A stretch of DNA of 64,000 nt, taken from Microbacterium sp. SY138 (lineage in GTDB: Bacteria; Actinomycetota; Actinomycetes; Actinomycetales; Microbacteriaceae). Positions 24,486 to 32,752 of this stretch are shown here, one piece after another. The notes under the pieces were generated by a model. The model had not been told where the DNA came from, did no database searches, and saw nothing but the letters and a program-made list of their open reading frames with translations. The stretch is from NCBI RefSeq assembly GCF_039729145.1, contig NZ_CP155793.1, positions 2,852,001 through 2,916,000 on the forward strand. The letters run 5' to 3'. Both the position numbers and the translations under genes were made by a program. The first letter of the stretch is position 1. Each line of letters opens with the position of its first letter.

Positions 24486-27400
24486 CGCGGGTGTCGACGA
24501 TGTCGATCGGCTGCGTGTCGTTCTCCGCGCGCGGCGTCGACTCCGAGATGCCGAGAACCGCGGCGATCCGCGTCGCGGCGGTCACGGGGTCGCTGTAGAG
24601 ATCGAAGGCGTGCACGCGCACATAGTGCCAGCCCAGACGACGCAGCACGTGCGGTCGCAGCCGCAGCGTCTCCCGCAGAGACTCACCCCGCGTCTCCGGA
24701 TCGGACTCGATCACGACCGCCTTGCCGCCGTGCTGGGCCACCAGGGGCAGCAATCCGCGATAGTCGACGTCCACCGAGGCGCCCAGACGCCGCAACTCCC
24801 GCGCGAGGGCGAGGGTGAGAGGATCGGCAAGGTCTTCCAGGCGCGCGTCTCGGCTGCGGGCGGCCAGTCCGCCGAGGATCGACATCAGCGTCGCCGCTCC
24901 ATGCTCCAGGCGTCCGTCGTCGAAGGAGGAGGGACGGATCGAGGAGACGAGCACCATCGAGCGGCGCGCGCGCGTCATCCCGACAGTGAGGAGTCGCTCT
25001 CCGTCGGGAGTGGAGAGATCGCCGAAGTCGCTCAGCACCCGACCGTGCTTGGTGAGTCCGAAGCCGAGCGAGAAGATGACGCGGTCACGGCTCTCGGCGA
25101 CCGACTCCTCGAGCGTCAGCACCGCGAACGGCTCGACCGTGTCGCGTCCGACGAAGTCCGCGACGTCGGAGCGCCCGGCGAACGCCGAGGTGACGGCGGC
25201 CCGTACGCGCTCGGCATGGCGCGCGCTCGCGGTCACGACCATGAGCGATTCGGCAGGACGATGCACGGCGTGCTCGACCACGAGCGTCACGACCCTCGCT
25301 ACTTCGGCGTCCGGACTCTCGACGGCGCCGGAGATCGGATCCGGTGTTCCCGTGCCGCCCTCCACGTAGTCGACCGTGAGGCTGCCGCGACCGAGATACG
25401 AGCCCGCCCAGGGAAGCGACACGATCTCGCCGCCGTAGAACGCGTCGTTGATGAGCTCCGCGAGGTCTTCGCCGCCCGCACGGTAGCTGCGGGTGAGCGT
25501 CATCACCGGCAGGAGCTCGGAGAGCCGCTCGAAGGCCGAGACGTCGTCGAACGGCACCTCGGCCTCCCACGACTCCTCCGGGTCCACCGCGATGCGGAAC
25601 GGCGTGGGACGCTGCGTCACCGGGTCGCCGAACGCGACGATCTGGCGCGCGCGCCGGATCGCCGGGGCGGCCTCTGCGAGGTTGATCGCTGCGGCATCGA
25701 CCAGGATCACCGTGTCGAACTCCACCGAGTCCGGAATCTCCGGCACCAGGTACGGCGACGAGATCCAGACCGGGGCGAGCACGTCGACGAGGGTGGGCGC
25801 GGCGCTGACGACCTGCGCGGTCGTGGTCGCCGACTGCGTCAGCGCACGGCGCAGGTGCTGCGACTGCTGCGGCTCGTCGACGATCGCGATCCGCCACTGG
25901 TTGGCCAGCTGCCAGGCGAGCAGCGGTCCGGCCATGGCGGCGTGCGCCTCATCGACCAGCCGGAAGTCGCGTTCGAGCCGATCGACGACTGCGGTGTTCG
26001 CGCCGAGGAGGGCGCGGTTGTCCTGCAACGCGCGCTCGAGGAGGGACTGCCACCACGCGAACTCGAGTTCTTCCCCCACCTGGGATTCGGAGACATGGCG
26101 CACGGAGAGCTCGGCGAGCAGGGGCTCCAGCCCGAGCAGAGCGAGTCGGTCGCGCAGCTGGGCGCGTTCGACGAGGTTCTCGAAGACATCGGACTTGGCG
26201 GCCAGTCCCGCGAGCGTGCGCACGAGTCGCGCCACCGGGAGCGACGCCAACGGCTCGCGCCGTCCGAGGGCGGCGTCGAGCTCGGCGAGCTCGGCCTCCA
26301 CCCGCTGCCAGGCCACGTACACGTCGGCGAGACCGAGGGGGATCTCGGGCGCGACGCCCGCCTCGACGCACCGCTGCCACTGCGTGCGCTGCGCCTGGAT
26401 GCGCAGCAGCGCCTCGTGCATCTCCGTGACGTGCACGCCCGGACGGACGTACTCCTTCGCGAGACGCCGCAGCCGACGTCTGTTCGCCCCGGACAGCCCC
26501 GGCGCGTCGCGGCGCGAACCGTGGGCCTGGATGAGCTCGCCCAGCGGCCGCTCGAACACCGTCGGGCTGAATCGGTCCAGCGAGTCGCGGATCCCCTGAA
26601 GCAGACGCAGGTACTCACCCAGTTCGTCGATGGTCGAGAACGGCCGCATGTGGGTCTGGGCGATCAGCTCGTAGCCGCGCTCGAGAAGGGCGGGAACGCT
26701 GTTCGCGTGCAGTCGACCGGCGAGCTCGTGGGCGGCACGAGCGGCCTCGGTGCTGGAGAAGGTGACGCCGTACCACGGCGAGTCGTTCGGGCCGAAGCGG
26801 AACTCCCCGAGACGGGCCGCCTGGGCGAGCGCCTCGGCGGCCTCGGTGCGATCGGCGGCGAGTCGACGCAGGGCATCGGGGCCGAGTCGAGCAGTGGTCG
26901 ACGGCGGCACGGGCAGCGACGCCAGCCGTGTCAGCTGACGGGTGGCGTCGAGCACCGAGGCGTCCAGGCCGGCGACGGGTGCGCTGAGCGCCTGACGGTA
27001 GTCGCGCAGGACGGTCCGCAGACGCACGAGTGCATCGTCGACCTCGCTGACCTTGGGCGCCGTGGCCTTCTCATTGCGTCCGATGGCCCTGACCAGATCG
27101 CGCCGCACGCTCGCCGGCGAGATCGCCAGGCTGTCGAGGCCGATCCCGGCGAGTCGGTGACGCACCCCGTCCAAGGTGGAGCGCCGCGCGGAGACGACGA
27201 GCACGCGCTTGCCGCCGCGCACCAGTTCACCCAGCGCGTTGATCACGGTCTGGGTCCCCCCGGTTCCGGGAAGGGTCGCGACGGTGAGGGAATGCCCTGC
27301 CGCGATACGGGCCAGCACTGCTTCCTGCTCCGCGTCCGCATCCAGGAGGAGGTTGTCCGAGGCCGGTGCGCGATCATCCGGGCCGATGTGATGCGGGATG

Positions 27401-28197
27401 GCTCGCGGAGCGGTGACGCGCTCGCGGTCTCCCACGTGACCGGCCAGGGCGTTCAGCACCGGATGATCGAGGCTACCCCCGTCGCGGGACATCAGTCCTG
27501 ACACATCGGCGAACGTCGAGACCACCAGACGCGGTTCGACCGAGAACGTGTCGATCGAACGCGTCATCGCGCGCAGACTGTCGATCACGGGTTGCGGCTT
27601 GAAGATGCCGCCGTCGTAGGCCAACGAGGCGAGCGCGGTGGCATCGATCGTGAGGCCGAAGTGGTCGCGAGCGATCCGCACGAGTTCGGGATTCACCTCG
27701 AAGGTGCCCTGCAGCTTCAACTCGAAATCGGAGTGGTGGCGGCGGATCGCCAGCGGACGCAGCAGCACGGGGGCCGCGAAACCCGCTCCCCCGATGCGCC
27801 ACCGGGCGACTCCGACGGCGAGGTGCACGGCTTCGATGCCGCGGACGGTACGGAGCTCGGTGTTCTTCGCGGTGATGCGCTCCGCGGCGAGCCGAGCTGT
27901 CCGCAGCCCGACCTCGTCGCGGAAGAGATTCGAGAGGAGAGTCGACTTGCCGGTGATGAACTGCGGCAAGCTCCCCGGGTGCGCCTTGGAGATATCGATG
28001 CCCGACTCCGGGCTGTCACGGAAGCTCACGAGCGGCGAAGGGCCACCGAGATCGGCTGCCTCGGCCCTCAGACGCGTCCGCTCGGCCTCTGCGGCGTGTG
28101 CGATGTCGAGGCCTGTCGTGGTTCCGTGCAGATCGCTGATCGACACAGCAGCATCCACCGCTGTGTCGTCCGCAGACTTGTCTTCACGTCGCCACAC
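24478..28197 (-). CDS. Large SF1-type helicase-like protein with altered ATPase motifs and C-terminal REase_MTES_1575-like nuclease domain
   Basis: Protein of 1239 residues with the architecture of AAA/DUF4011-type superfamily 1 helicases. Motif I, normally GTGKT, reads LPGTGGTQT (residues 309-317), so the phosphate-binding Lys is Gly314. Motif II, normally DEAS, reads VDAAA, with Asp834 followed by Ala835 instead of the catalytic Glu. Later motifs survive: GDPVTQRPTPF (III), TRSYRAGGEDL (IV), and GMTRARRS with its arginine finger (VI). The last 100 residues (VVIESDPE, LRLRPHVLRRLGWHYVRVHAFDLYSDP in part) resemble the restriction-endonuclease-like domain named after M. testaceum MTES_1575. 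The long middle is helical. It may bind DNA or nucleotide without hydrolysis. The gene is intact and co-translated with a 67-residue protein. Confidence 0.8.
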   Translation of the reverse strand: MWRREDKSADDTAVDAAVSISDLHGTTTGLDIAHAAEAERTRLRAEAADLGGPSPLVSFRDSPESGIDISKAHPGSLPQFITGKSTLLSNLFRDEVGLRTARLAAERITAKNTELRTVRGIEAVHLAVGVARWRIGGAGFAAPVLLRPLAIRRHHSDFELKLQGTFEVNPELVRIARDHFGLTIDATALASLAYDGGIFKPQPVIDSLRAMTRSIDTFSVEPRLVVSTFADVSGLMSRDGGSLDHPVLNALAGHVGDRERVTAPRAIPHHIGPDDRAPASDNLLLDADAEQEAVLARIAAGHSLTVATLPGTGGTQTVINALGELVRGGKRVLVVSARRSTLDGVRHRLAGIGLDSLAISPASVRRDLVRAIGRNEKATAPKVSEVDDALVRLRTVLRDYRQALSAPVAGLDASVLDATRQLTRLASLPVPPSTTARLGPDALRRLAADRTEAAEALAQAARLGEFRFGPNDSPWYGVTFSSTEAARAAHELAGRLHANSVPALLERGYELIAQTHMRPFSTIDELGEYLRLLQGIRDSLDRFSPTVFERPLGELIQAHGSRRDAPGLSGANRRRLRRLAKEYVRPGVHVTEMHEALLRIQAQRTQWQRCVEAGVAPEIPLGLADVYVAWQRVEAELAELDAALGRREPLASLPVARLVRTLAGLAAKSDVFENLVERAQLRDRLALLGLEPLLAELSVRHVSESQVGEELEFAWWQSLLERALQDNRALLGANTAVVDRLERDFRLVDEAHAAMAGPLLAWQLANQWRIAIVDEPQQSQHLRRALTQSATTTAQVVSAAPTLVDVLAPVWISSPYLVPEIPDSVEFDTVILVDAAAINLAEAAPAIRRARQIVAFGDPVTQRPTPFRIAVDPEESWEAEVPFDDVSAFERLSELLPVMTLTRSYRAGGEDLAELINDAFYGGEIVSLPWAGSYLGRGSLTVDYVEGGTGTPDPISGAVESPDAEVARVVTLVVEHAVHRPAESLMVVTASARHAERVRAAVTSAFAGRSDVADFVGRDTVEPFAVLTLEESVAESRDRVIFSLGFGLTKHGRVLSDFGDLSTPDGERLLTVGMTRARRSMVLVSSIRPSSFDDGRLEHGAATLMSILGGLAARSRDARLEDLADPLTLALARELRRLGASVDVDYRGLLPLVAQHGGKAVVIESDPETRGESLRETLRLRPHVLRRLGWHYVRVHAFDLYSDPVTAATRIAAVLGISESTPRAENDTQPIDIVDTRDD

Positions 28198-28385
28198 ACT
28201 GACACCCTAGGCGTGCGACCTGCGGAGACGGGGTATCCCAGGCGGGTTTCCGCCGAATTTCCGGCGATTCTGCGCTGCGTAGGGGGTGGCGCACTTCTCC
28301 TGCCCGATGTGAACCCGGGTCGCGTTCTCCACTCGGAACGTCAAGCATGCGATTCCGCGTCGAGCCGAGCGGACAGGATGGGGGC

Positions 28386-28898
28386 ATGACGTTCCGCTAC
28401 GACTTCGCCCCGACGCCGTTCGGGGATGCTCTCGCGGTGTTCTCCGACGAGGGCATCGTGCGATTCGACCTCTCCGAGTCCGAGGACCCGCGCGTGCCCT
28501 GGCTGCTCGAAGGCGTGTCCCATCAGTTGAGAGCAGTGCCAGAGCCCGACCCCGGAGCCGCCGACGAACTCGCTCATCTCCTGTCCGACTACTTCGACGG
28601 CGAGCCGGTGCGTTTCGACAAGCACATCCGCCTCGACTGGCGGCTCGTCGACGGGTTCGCCCTCGCCGCGCTGCAGACCATCTGCAGCATCGAGTGGGGC
28701 CAGACCATGAGCTACGGGGAGGTGGCGATCCTCGCGGGTCACCCCGGGGCTGCGCGCGCCGTCGGCACCGCGTGCCGCATCACCCCCTTCTCGATCATCG
28801 TGCCGGTGCATCGGGTGGTGCGCTCCGACGGCAGCGCAGGGCAGTACGGAGCGCACCCCGAACGCAAGCGGTTCCTGCTCGACCTCGAGGCGCACTGA
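28386..28898 (+). CDS. O6-alkylguanine-DNA alkyltransferase-like protein lacking the active-site Cys
   Basis: Two-domain protein of 170 residues with the methyltransferase (Ogt/MGMT) fold. The C-terminal DNA-binding domain has MSYGEVAILAG, the arginine finger Arg124 in AARAVG, and an active-site loop reading VPVHRVVRSDG. The acceptor Cys of PCHRV is Val141 (codon GTG at 28806-28808). It should therefore not transfer alkyl groups. Proteins with this loss (alkyltransferase-like, ATL) flag O6-alkylguanine for nucleotide excision repair, but most carry Trp at this place and lack the N-terminal domain. It is divergent from the helicase-like gene. ATG at 28386 is used because the upstream in-frame ATG at 28347 gives a non-family leader. 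Confidence 0.85.
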   Translation: MTFRYDFAPTPFGDALAVFSDEGIVRFDLSESEDPRVPWLLEGVSHQLRAVPEPDPGAADELAHLLSDYFDGEPVRFDKHIRLDWRLVDGFALAALQTICSIEWGQTMSYGEVAILAGHPGAARAVGTACRITPFSIIVPVHRVVRSDGSAGQYGAHPERKRFLLDLEAH

Positions 28899-28915
28899 GG
28901 TCGGCAGGCCACGTC

Positions 28916-28946
28916 GTGGACCCGGCGAGTAGGCCGCCGGGTCCAC
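28916..28946 (+). terminator. Perfect hairpin after the alkyltransferase-like gene
   Basis: 12-base arms GTGGACCCGGCG / CGCCGGGTCCAC around a 7-base loop, 17 bases past the stop codon. Confidence 0.8.
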
Positions 28947-29066
28947 ACGCTTCCCCTGGGAGCCGATGGATCCGACGCCGTCCGCGACGACGACGGTGAC
29001 GATGACACGGGTGATATCGTCGACGCTACGAAACGGGGAACAGCGTCACCCCGGAAGTAGGTAGTC

Positions 29067-29924
29067 GTGTCCTCACCCGTCACCCGCGAATCCGAGGCGG
29101 ATCTCGTCGCGAACGCCGTGCGCGAGCTCGCCAGGCGGACGCGCTTCCCCGTCGCGTTCGGCGGTCTCATCGAAGAAGGCGTCGTGAGCGTCACGAGCAT
29201 CGTCGGTGCGCGCACGCGGTCGCTGGACGGGCTCCGGGTGCGACCCGAGCGCGGGCTCGGCGGGCGGGCCATGATGGAGCTCCGCCCCCGGATGACGAGC
29301 GACTACGGGTCGTCACAGCAGATCACGCACGACTACGACGTGTTCGTCCTCGGCGAGGGCCTGCGCACCCTTCTCGCGCTGCCGATCGTGGTCCACGGCC
29401 GTTCCCGCGGAGTGCTGTACGCCGGCGGATGGGATGAGGAGCGGGTGGGCGGTGTGACCACGGCACCCGCCATGCAGGTCGCGCAGGCCGTCGCCGATGA
29501 GCTGCGCATCCGCGACGAGGTGCAGCGCCGTCTGCAGGAGACCACGCGCGGCGACGAGGTCGTGGCGCCGGCACAGCGCGAGGAGCTGAGGCAGAGCTTC
29601 GCAGAGCTGCGGAGCATCGCCGCCTCCGTGGAAGACGCGGATGTCCGCGACCGGATCGCGCAGGTCGAACGACGCCTCATGACCCTCGCCGGCGACATCG
29701 CATCACCCGCGACGAGCCCCATCCCCACCGTCCACCTGTCTCCGCGAGAGACCGATGTGCTCGCATGCGCGGCTCTCGGTTCGACGAATGCCGAGATCGC
29801 CGCGCAGCTCGGTCTGCGCGAGGGGACCGTCAAGGCCTACCTCGGCACGGCGATGTCGAAACTCGACGCCTCGACTCGTCATGCCGCCGTGGCGAGGGCT
29901 CGCCGCGCCGGACTTCTCCCCTGA
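29067..29924 (+). CDS. GAF-domain LuxR-family transcriptional regulator
   Basis: Regulator of 285 residues. An N-terminal GAF-like sensor domain (about residues 10-140; [35 protein letters not shown]) is followed by a helical linker. The C-terminal LuxR helix-turn-helix contains [22 protein letters not shown] and [17 protein letters not shown]. No kinase or receiver domain is present, so it may respond directly to a small ligand. Start GTG at 29067 follows GGAAGTAGG. It stands alone between the alkyltransferase-like gene and lsr2, with no obvious target beside it. Confidence 0.87.
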   Translation: MSSPVTRESEADLVANAVRELARRTRFPVAFGGLIEEGVVSVTSIVGARTRSLDGLRVRPERGLGGRAMMELRPRMTSDYGSSQQITHDYDVFVLGEGLRTLLALPIVVHGRSRGVLYAGGWDEERVGGVTTAPAMQVAQAVADELRIRDEVQRRLQETTRGDEVVAPAQREELRQSFAELRSIAASVEDADVRDRIAQVERRLMTLAGDIASPATSPIPTVHLSPRETDVLACAALGSTNAEIAAQLGLREGTVKAYLGTAMSKLDASTRHAAVARARRAGLLP

Positions 29925-29936
29925 CCACACAGAATT

Positions 29937-30021
29937 GATTTATTGCGTATTGCGCGTCACATTACCGCGGCTCGCTATTCGCAACTTGTCGCATTTCCTC
30001 GGAGCGAGTAAGGTCGCGATC
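29937..30021 (+). promoter_or_regulatory. AT-rich leader of lsr2, probable promoter and autoregulatory region
   Basis: The 85 bases ahead of lsr2 include TTGATTTATTGCGTATTGCG and a run with ATTACC and CTATTCGC, a local AT excess unlike the rest of the window. Lsr2 prefers AT-rich DNA, so autorepression is plausible. A -35-like TTGATT is visible but no convincing -10 at standard spacing. Confidence 0.45.
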
Positions 30022-30366
30022 ATGGCGAGAAGAATTGTGCATCAGCTGGTCGACGACATCGATGGCAGCGTCCTGGAAGTGGGCGAAGGCGAGACGGTGC
30101 ATTTCTCGCTCAACGGCACGGCATACGAGATCGATCTGAATGCCGCGCATGCGGATGAATTGCGTTCGGCATTGGCGCCTTATGTGGCAGCAGGCCGAAA
30201 GGCCGGCTCGTCGAATTCTCCGCGCGCGACATCGACTCGCAAGCGACCTGCACGAAACCCTGAGGTCGCGGCCATCCGCGCGTGGGCGAACGAGAACGGA
30301 CACAAGCTCTCCGAGCGTGGCCGCATTCCCGCGCAGATCGTCGACGCGTACAACGCGGCGCACTGA
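30022..30366 (+). CDS. lsr2: Lsr2-type nucleoid-associated protein
   Basis: Xenogeneic silencer and nucleoid protein, 114 residues. The N-terminal oligomerisation domain ([25 protein letters not shown]) and the C-terminal DNA-binding domain with the minor-groove hook ([17 protein letters not shown]) are both complete. A Lys/Arg-rich linker joins them. It binds AT-rich DNA and represses acquired genes. Its leader and 5' codons are clearly less GC-rich than the flanking genes. ATG at 30022 follows GGTCGCGATC with only a weak ribosome site. Confidence 0.95.
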   Translation: MARRIVHQLVDDIDGSVLEVGEGETVHFSLNGTAYEIDLNAAHADELRSALAPYVAAGRKAGSSNSPRATSTRKRPARNPEVAAIRAWANENGHKLSERGRIPAQIVDAYNAAH

Positions 30367-30385
30367 TCGCAGACCGAGATCGTCG

Positions 30386-30413
30386 AGTTCCCCTGCTGAA
30401 GCGGGGGAACTTT
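30386..30413. terminator. Bidirectional hairpin between lsr2 and the convergent MarR gene
   Basis: AGTTCCCC / GGGGAACT arms around a 10-base loop, with TTT on the plus side. It overlaps the first base pairs of the MarR stop codon (30412-30414). Confidence 0.75.
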
Positions 30414-31059
30414 ACGCCCCTTCCTGCACCCAGGCTTCGTCGCGGAGCGTGATCTCCTCCGTCATATCCGTGAGGAATCGGATCACGGTTTCCCTTTCAG
30501 CGGGACTCAGGCGGGCGGCAGAATAGAAGCGCTTCGCCTGCTGACGCCCGACCGTCTCCATCGCTGCACGTCGCGTCTCCGCGGTGATGGAGATCTGCAG
30601 TGCCCTGCGGTCGGTGGGGTGGGGGGCACGCGTGATGTGCCCTCCCTGCTCCAGGCGATCGAGGAGCTTCGTGGTCGCCGCGGTCGAGACACCGAGGTGG
30701 TGCGCGATTCCCCCCGGTGTCGCCACCAGGTTCCGGTTCGCGCACACGATCAGATAGTGCAACGCACGCATGTCCGTCTCATTCAGACGCATGTATCGAC
30801 GTGACGCCTGGGACAGCGCCTGCTCGGCTTCGCGCAGTCCGGCGAGCGACTCCATCACCCGGGCGATCTGCTTCAACTCCTCCGGCGGAACACCGCTGCG
30901 ATCGATCAGGACGCTGCGGGGATCACTTGCCTCGACGTCGTAGATCGCCGAGTGGACGAGCCCGTCAGGCGTATCCGCGGACGTTCGCGATCCGCCGTCG
31001 CCGACGGGGAGCGAATCCTGCGCGCCCGCGTGCGGGCTGGTGCCGGGCTCCGTGGTCAT
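30412..31059 (-). CDS. crtR: MarR-family regulator, CrtR-like repressor of the carotenoid operon
   Basis: Winged-helix repressor of 215 residues. A disordered N-terminal 50 residues precede the MarR domain, with LNETDMRALHYLIV, the recognition helix STAATTKLLDRLEQ and the wing HPTDRRALQISI. It is divergent from idi/crtE across a short AT-rich gap. The same placement of a MarR gene beside crt genes is known in Corynebacterium, where CrtR responds to geranylgeranyl diphosphate. The assignment as carotenoid repressor is by synteny. Confidence 0.85.
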   Translation of the reverse strand: MTTEPGTSPHAGAQDSLPVGDGGSRTSADTPDGLVHSAIYDVEASDPRSVLIDRSGVPPEELKQIARVMESLAGLREAEQALSQASRRYMRLNETDMRALHYLIVCANRNLVATPGGIAHHLGVSTAATTKLLDRLEQGGHITRAPHPTDRRALQISITAETRRAAMETVGRQQAKRFYSAARLSPAERETVIRFLTDMTEEITLRDEAWVQEGA

Positions 31060-31090
31060 GCGATCATGTTACACACCAACAGTTTCATGC

Positions 31091-31118
31091 TAAGTTGACT
31101 ACTCACCAAGTTAGCTAA
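31091..31118. promoter_or_regulatory. Candidate CrtR operator and promoter of the carotenoid operon
   Basis: Two direct repeats, AAGTTGACT at 31092-31100 and AAGTTAGCT at 31108-31116, lie 16 bases apart. A perfect palindrome TTAGCTAA is at 31111-31118, and TTGACT at 31095-31100 could be a -35 element. The gap is much more AT-rich than its surroundings. MarR proteins typically bind short palindromes overlapping promoters. Confidence 0.5.
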
Positions 31119-31147
31119 ATATGAACGCTCGAGATCTGGGAGATGCC

Positions 31148-31669
31148 ATGGACGATGTGACCCTCCTCGCCGAAGACGGGACAGCTCTCGGCACGCTCCC
31201 GAAGAGCGAAGTCCACACGAGAGACACTCCCCTGCATCTCGCCTTCTCCTGCTATGTCCTCGACAGGGAGGGGCGGCTGCTCCTCACTCGTCGAGCGCTC
31301 GCGAAGAAGACGTGGCCGGGCGTCTGGACGAACAGCTTCTGCGGTCATCCACGACCGGACGAGACGATGGACGAGGCCGTGCGCCGACATGGCGTCGGCG
31401 AGCTCGGCATCCACCTCACCGAGATCCGCATGGCACTCCCCGACTACCGCTATCGCGCGGTGGATGCGAGTGGCATCGTCGAGAACGAGATCTGCCCCGT
31501 GCACGTCACGATCCTCGACGGCGACCCGGCCGCCAATCCCGATGAGGTGTCGGAATGGATCTGGGTCGAAGTCGATTCGCTGATCGAGGCTGTCACGCAT
31601 GCACCCTTCGCGTTCAGCCCCTGGCTCGTGGAGCAGCTGCCGCAGCTGCGACAACTCGGCGAGGTGTGA
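31148..31669 (+). CDS. idi: Isopentenyl-diphosphate delta-isomerase, type 1 (Nudix fold)
   Basis: Interconverts isopentenyl and dimethylallyl diphosphate, supplying the carotenoid pathway. It has 173 residues from ATG at 31148. The active-site Cys lies in TNSFCGHPRPDE (about residue 68) and the acidic metal site in ENEICPVH (about 115-122). The Nudix-like region spans VRRHGVGELGI. I prefer 31148 over an in-frame ATG at 31121 because GGGAGA precedes the former at good distance and the latter lies in the candidate operator. First gene of the operon; crtE starts three bases after its stop. Confidence 0.93.
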   Translation: MDDVTLLAEDGTALGTLPKSEVHTRDTPLHLAFSCYVLDREGRLLLTRRALAKKTWPGVWTNSFCGHPRPDETMDEAVRRHGVGELGIHLTEIRMALPDYRYRAVDASGIVENEICPVHVTILDGDPAANPDEVSEWIWVEVDSLIEAVTHAPFAFSPWLVEQLPQLRQLGEV

Positions 31670-31672
31670 CGC

Positions 31673-32752
31673 ATGAGCGTGACGACGACCGAGGAATCGC
31701 TCGCGACGCGGATCGAGGAGGCGCTGCGTCATCGATTCTCCGAGAGGAGCGCCGCCGCAGAGCGGTACGGGAACGAGTTCGTGGGGCTGTGGCGGGCCGC
31801 GGAGGAGCACGCCCTCGGCGGAAAGCTCATCCGCCCCCGGCTCCTCCTGGATCTGACGCACGCGTTGGCCCCCGCTCCCCTGACCGCCGATGAGACGCGC
31901 ACGGCCATCGATGTCGCGGCCCATGTCGAGCTTCTCCACTTCGCCTTCCTGCTGCACGACGATGTCATCGACGGCGATCTGATGCGACGACGGCGTCCCA
32001 ATCTGATCGGTGCGCTCGTCGCCGAGCACGCGGCGCGACCGACCGAAGCCGCCCTGCACTGGGCCCGATCGAGCGCGATCCTGCTCGGAGACCTGCTCCT
32101 GTCTTCGGCGGTGCTGGGCTTCGCCCGAGCGGACGTGATGCCCGAAGCCCGCGATCGTCTGCTCGGCCTGCTCGAACAGACCATCTTCGAGACGGTGGCC
32201 GGCGAGCACGCCGACGTCGCCCTCAGCGACGGCATCATCGCCCCCGATCTGCGCACGATCCTCTCCACGAGCGCATACAAGACGTCGACATACTCCTTCG
32301 TGCTCCCGCTGCGCGCTGCGGCGGTGCTCGCCGCCTCGTCGGCTGCGACCGAGGAGTATCTCGCCATGATCGGGTTGCACCTCGGCCTCGCCTATCAGCT
32401 GCAGGATGACCTGCTCTCCGTGTTCGGAGACCCGGAAGAGCACGGCAAGGACCCGTTCTCGGATCTACGCGAAGGCAAGGAGACCGCGATCATCGCCTAC
32501 GCCCGCATGACGAGCCAGTGGGACGACATCGAACTGCACTTCGGAAGACCGGATCTCAGCCCGACCGACGGTGCCGCTGCCCGTGATCGACTGCGCGAAT
32601 GCGGCTCGGAGACCTTCGTCCGAGGCTTGGTGCAGGAGCACCTCGATGCCACGGACGCCGCACTCCTCGAAGCGGAAGCCGATGGTCTGCCCCCGGCGGC
32701 CGGACAGGTACTGCGCACCCTCGCCTCCCGAGTCGGAAGTCGCAGTCGATGA
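31673..32752 (+). CDS. crtE: Geranylgeranyl diphosphate synthase (polyprenyl synthetase family)
   Basis: Builds the C20 precursor from IPP and allylic diphosphates, 359 residues. The first Asp-rich motif LLHDDVIDGD is near residue 100. The second reads LQDDLLSVFGD, with Ser in place of the final Asp of DDxxD, a change tolerated in several short-chain synthases. GGKLIRPRLLLDL marks the IPP-binding Lys and Arg. The stop overlaps the crtB start (ATGA). Confidence 0.92.
   Translation: MSVTTTEESLATRIEEALRHRFSERSAAAERYGNEFVGLWRAAEEHALGGKLIRPRLLLDLTHALAPAPLTADETRTAIDVAAHVELLHFAFLLHDDVIDGDLMRRRRPNLIGALVAEHAARPTEAALHWARSSAILLGDLLLSSAVLGFARADVMPEARDRLLGLLEQTIFETVAGEHADVALSDGIIAPDLRTILSTSAYKTSTYSFVLPLRAAAVLAASSAATEEYLAMIGLHLGLAYQLQDDLLSVFGDPEEHGKDPFSDLREGKETAIIAYARMTSQWDDIELHFGRPDLSPTDGAAARDRLRECGSETFVRGLVQEHLDATDAALLEAEADGLPPAAGQVLRTLASRVGSRSR

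Noticed and set aside
24331..27501. 1056-codon plus-strand frame opposite the helicase-like gene
   Set aside because: The minus-strand protein shows helicase and nuclease motifs. The other frame has none and starts without a ribosome site.
24282..28898. A classical restriction-modification or phage-defence island
   Set aside because: No methyltransferase, integrase, tRNA junction, repeats or composition change were seen. The genes look chromosomal.
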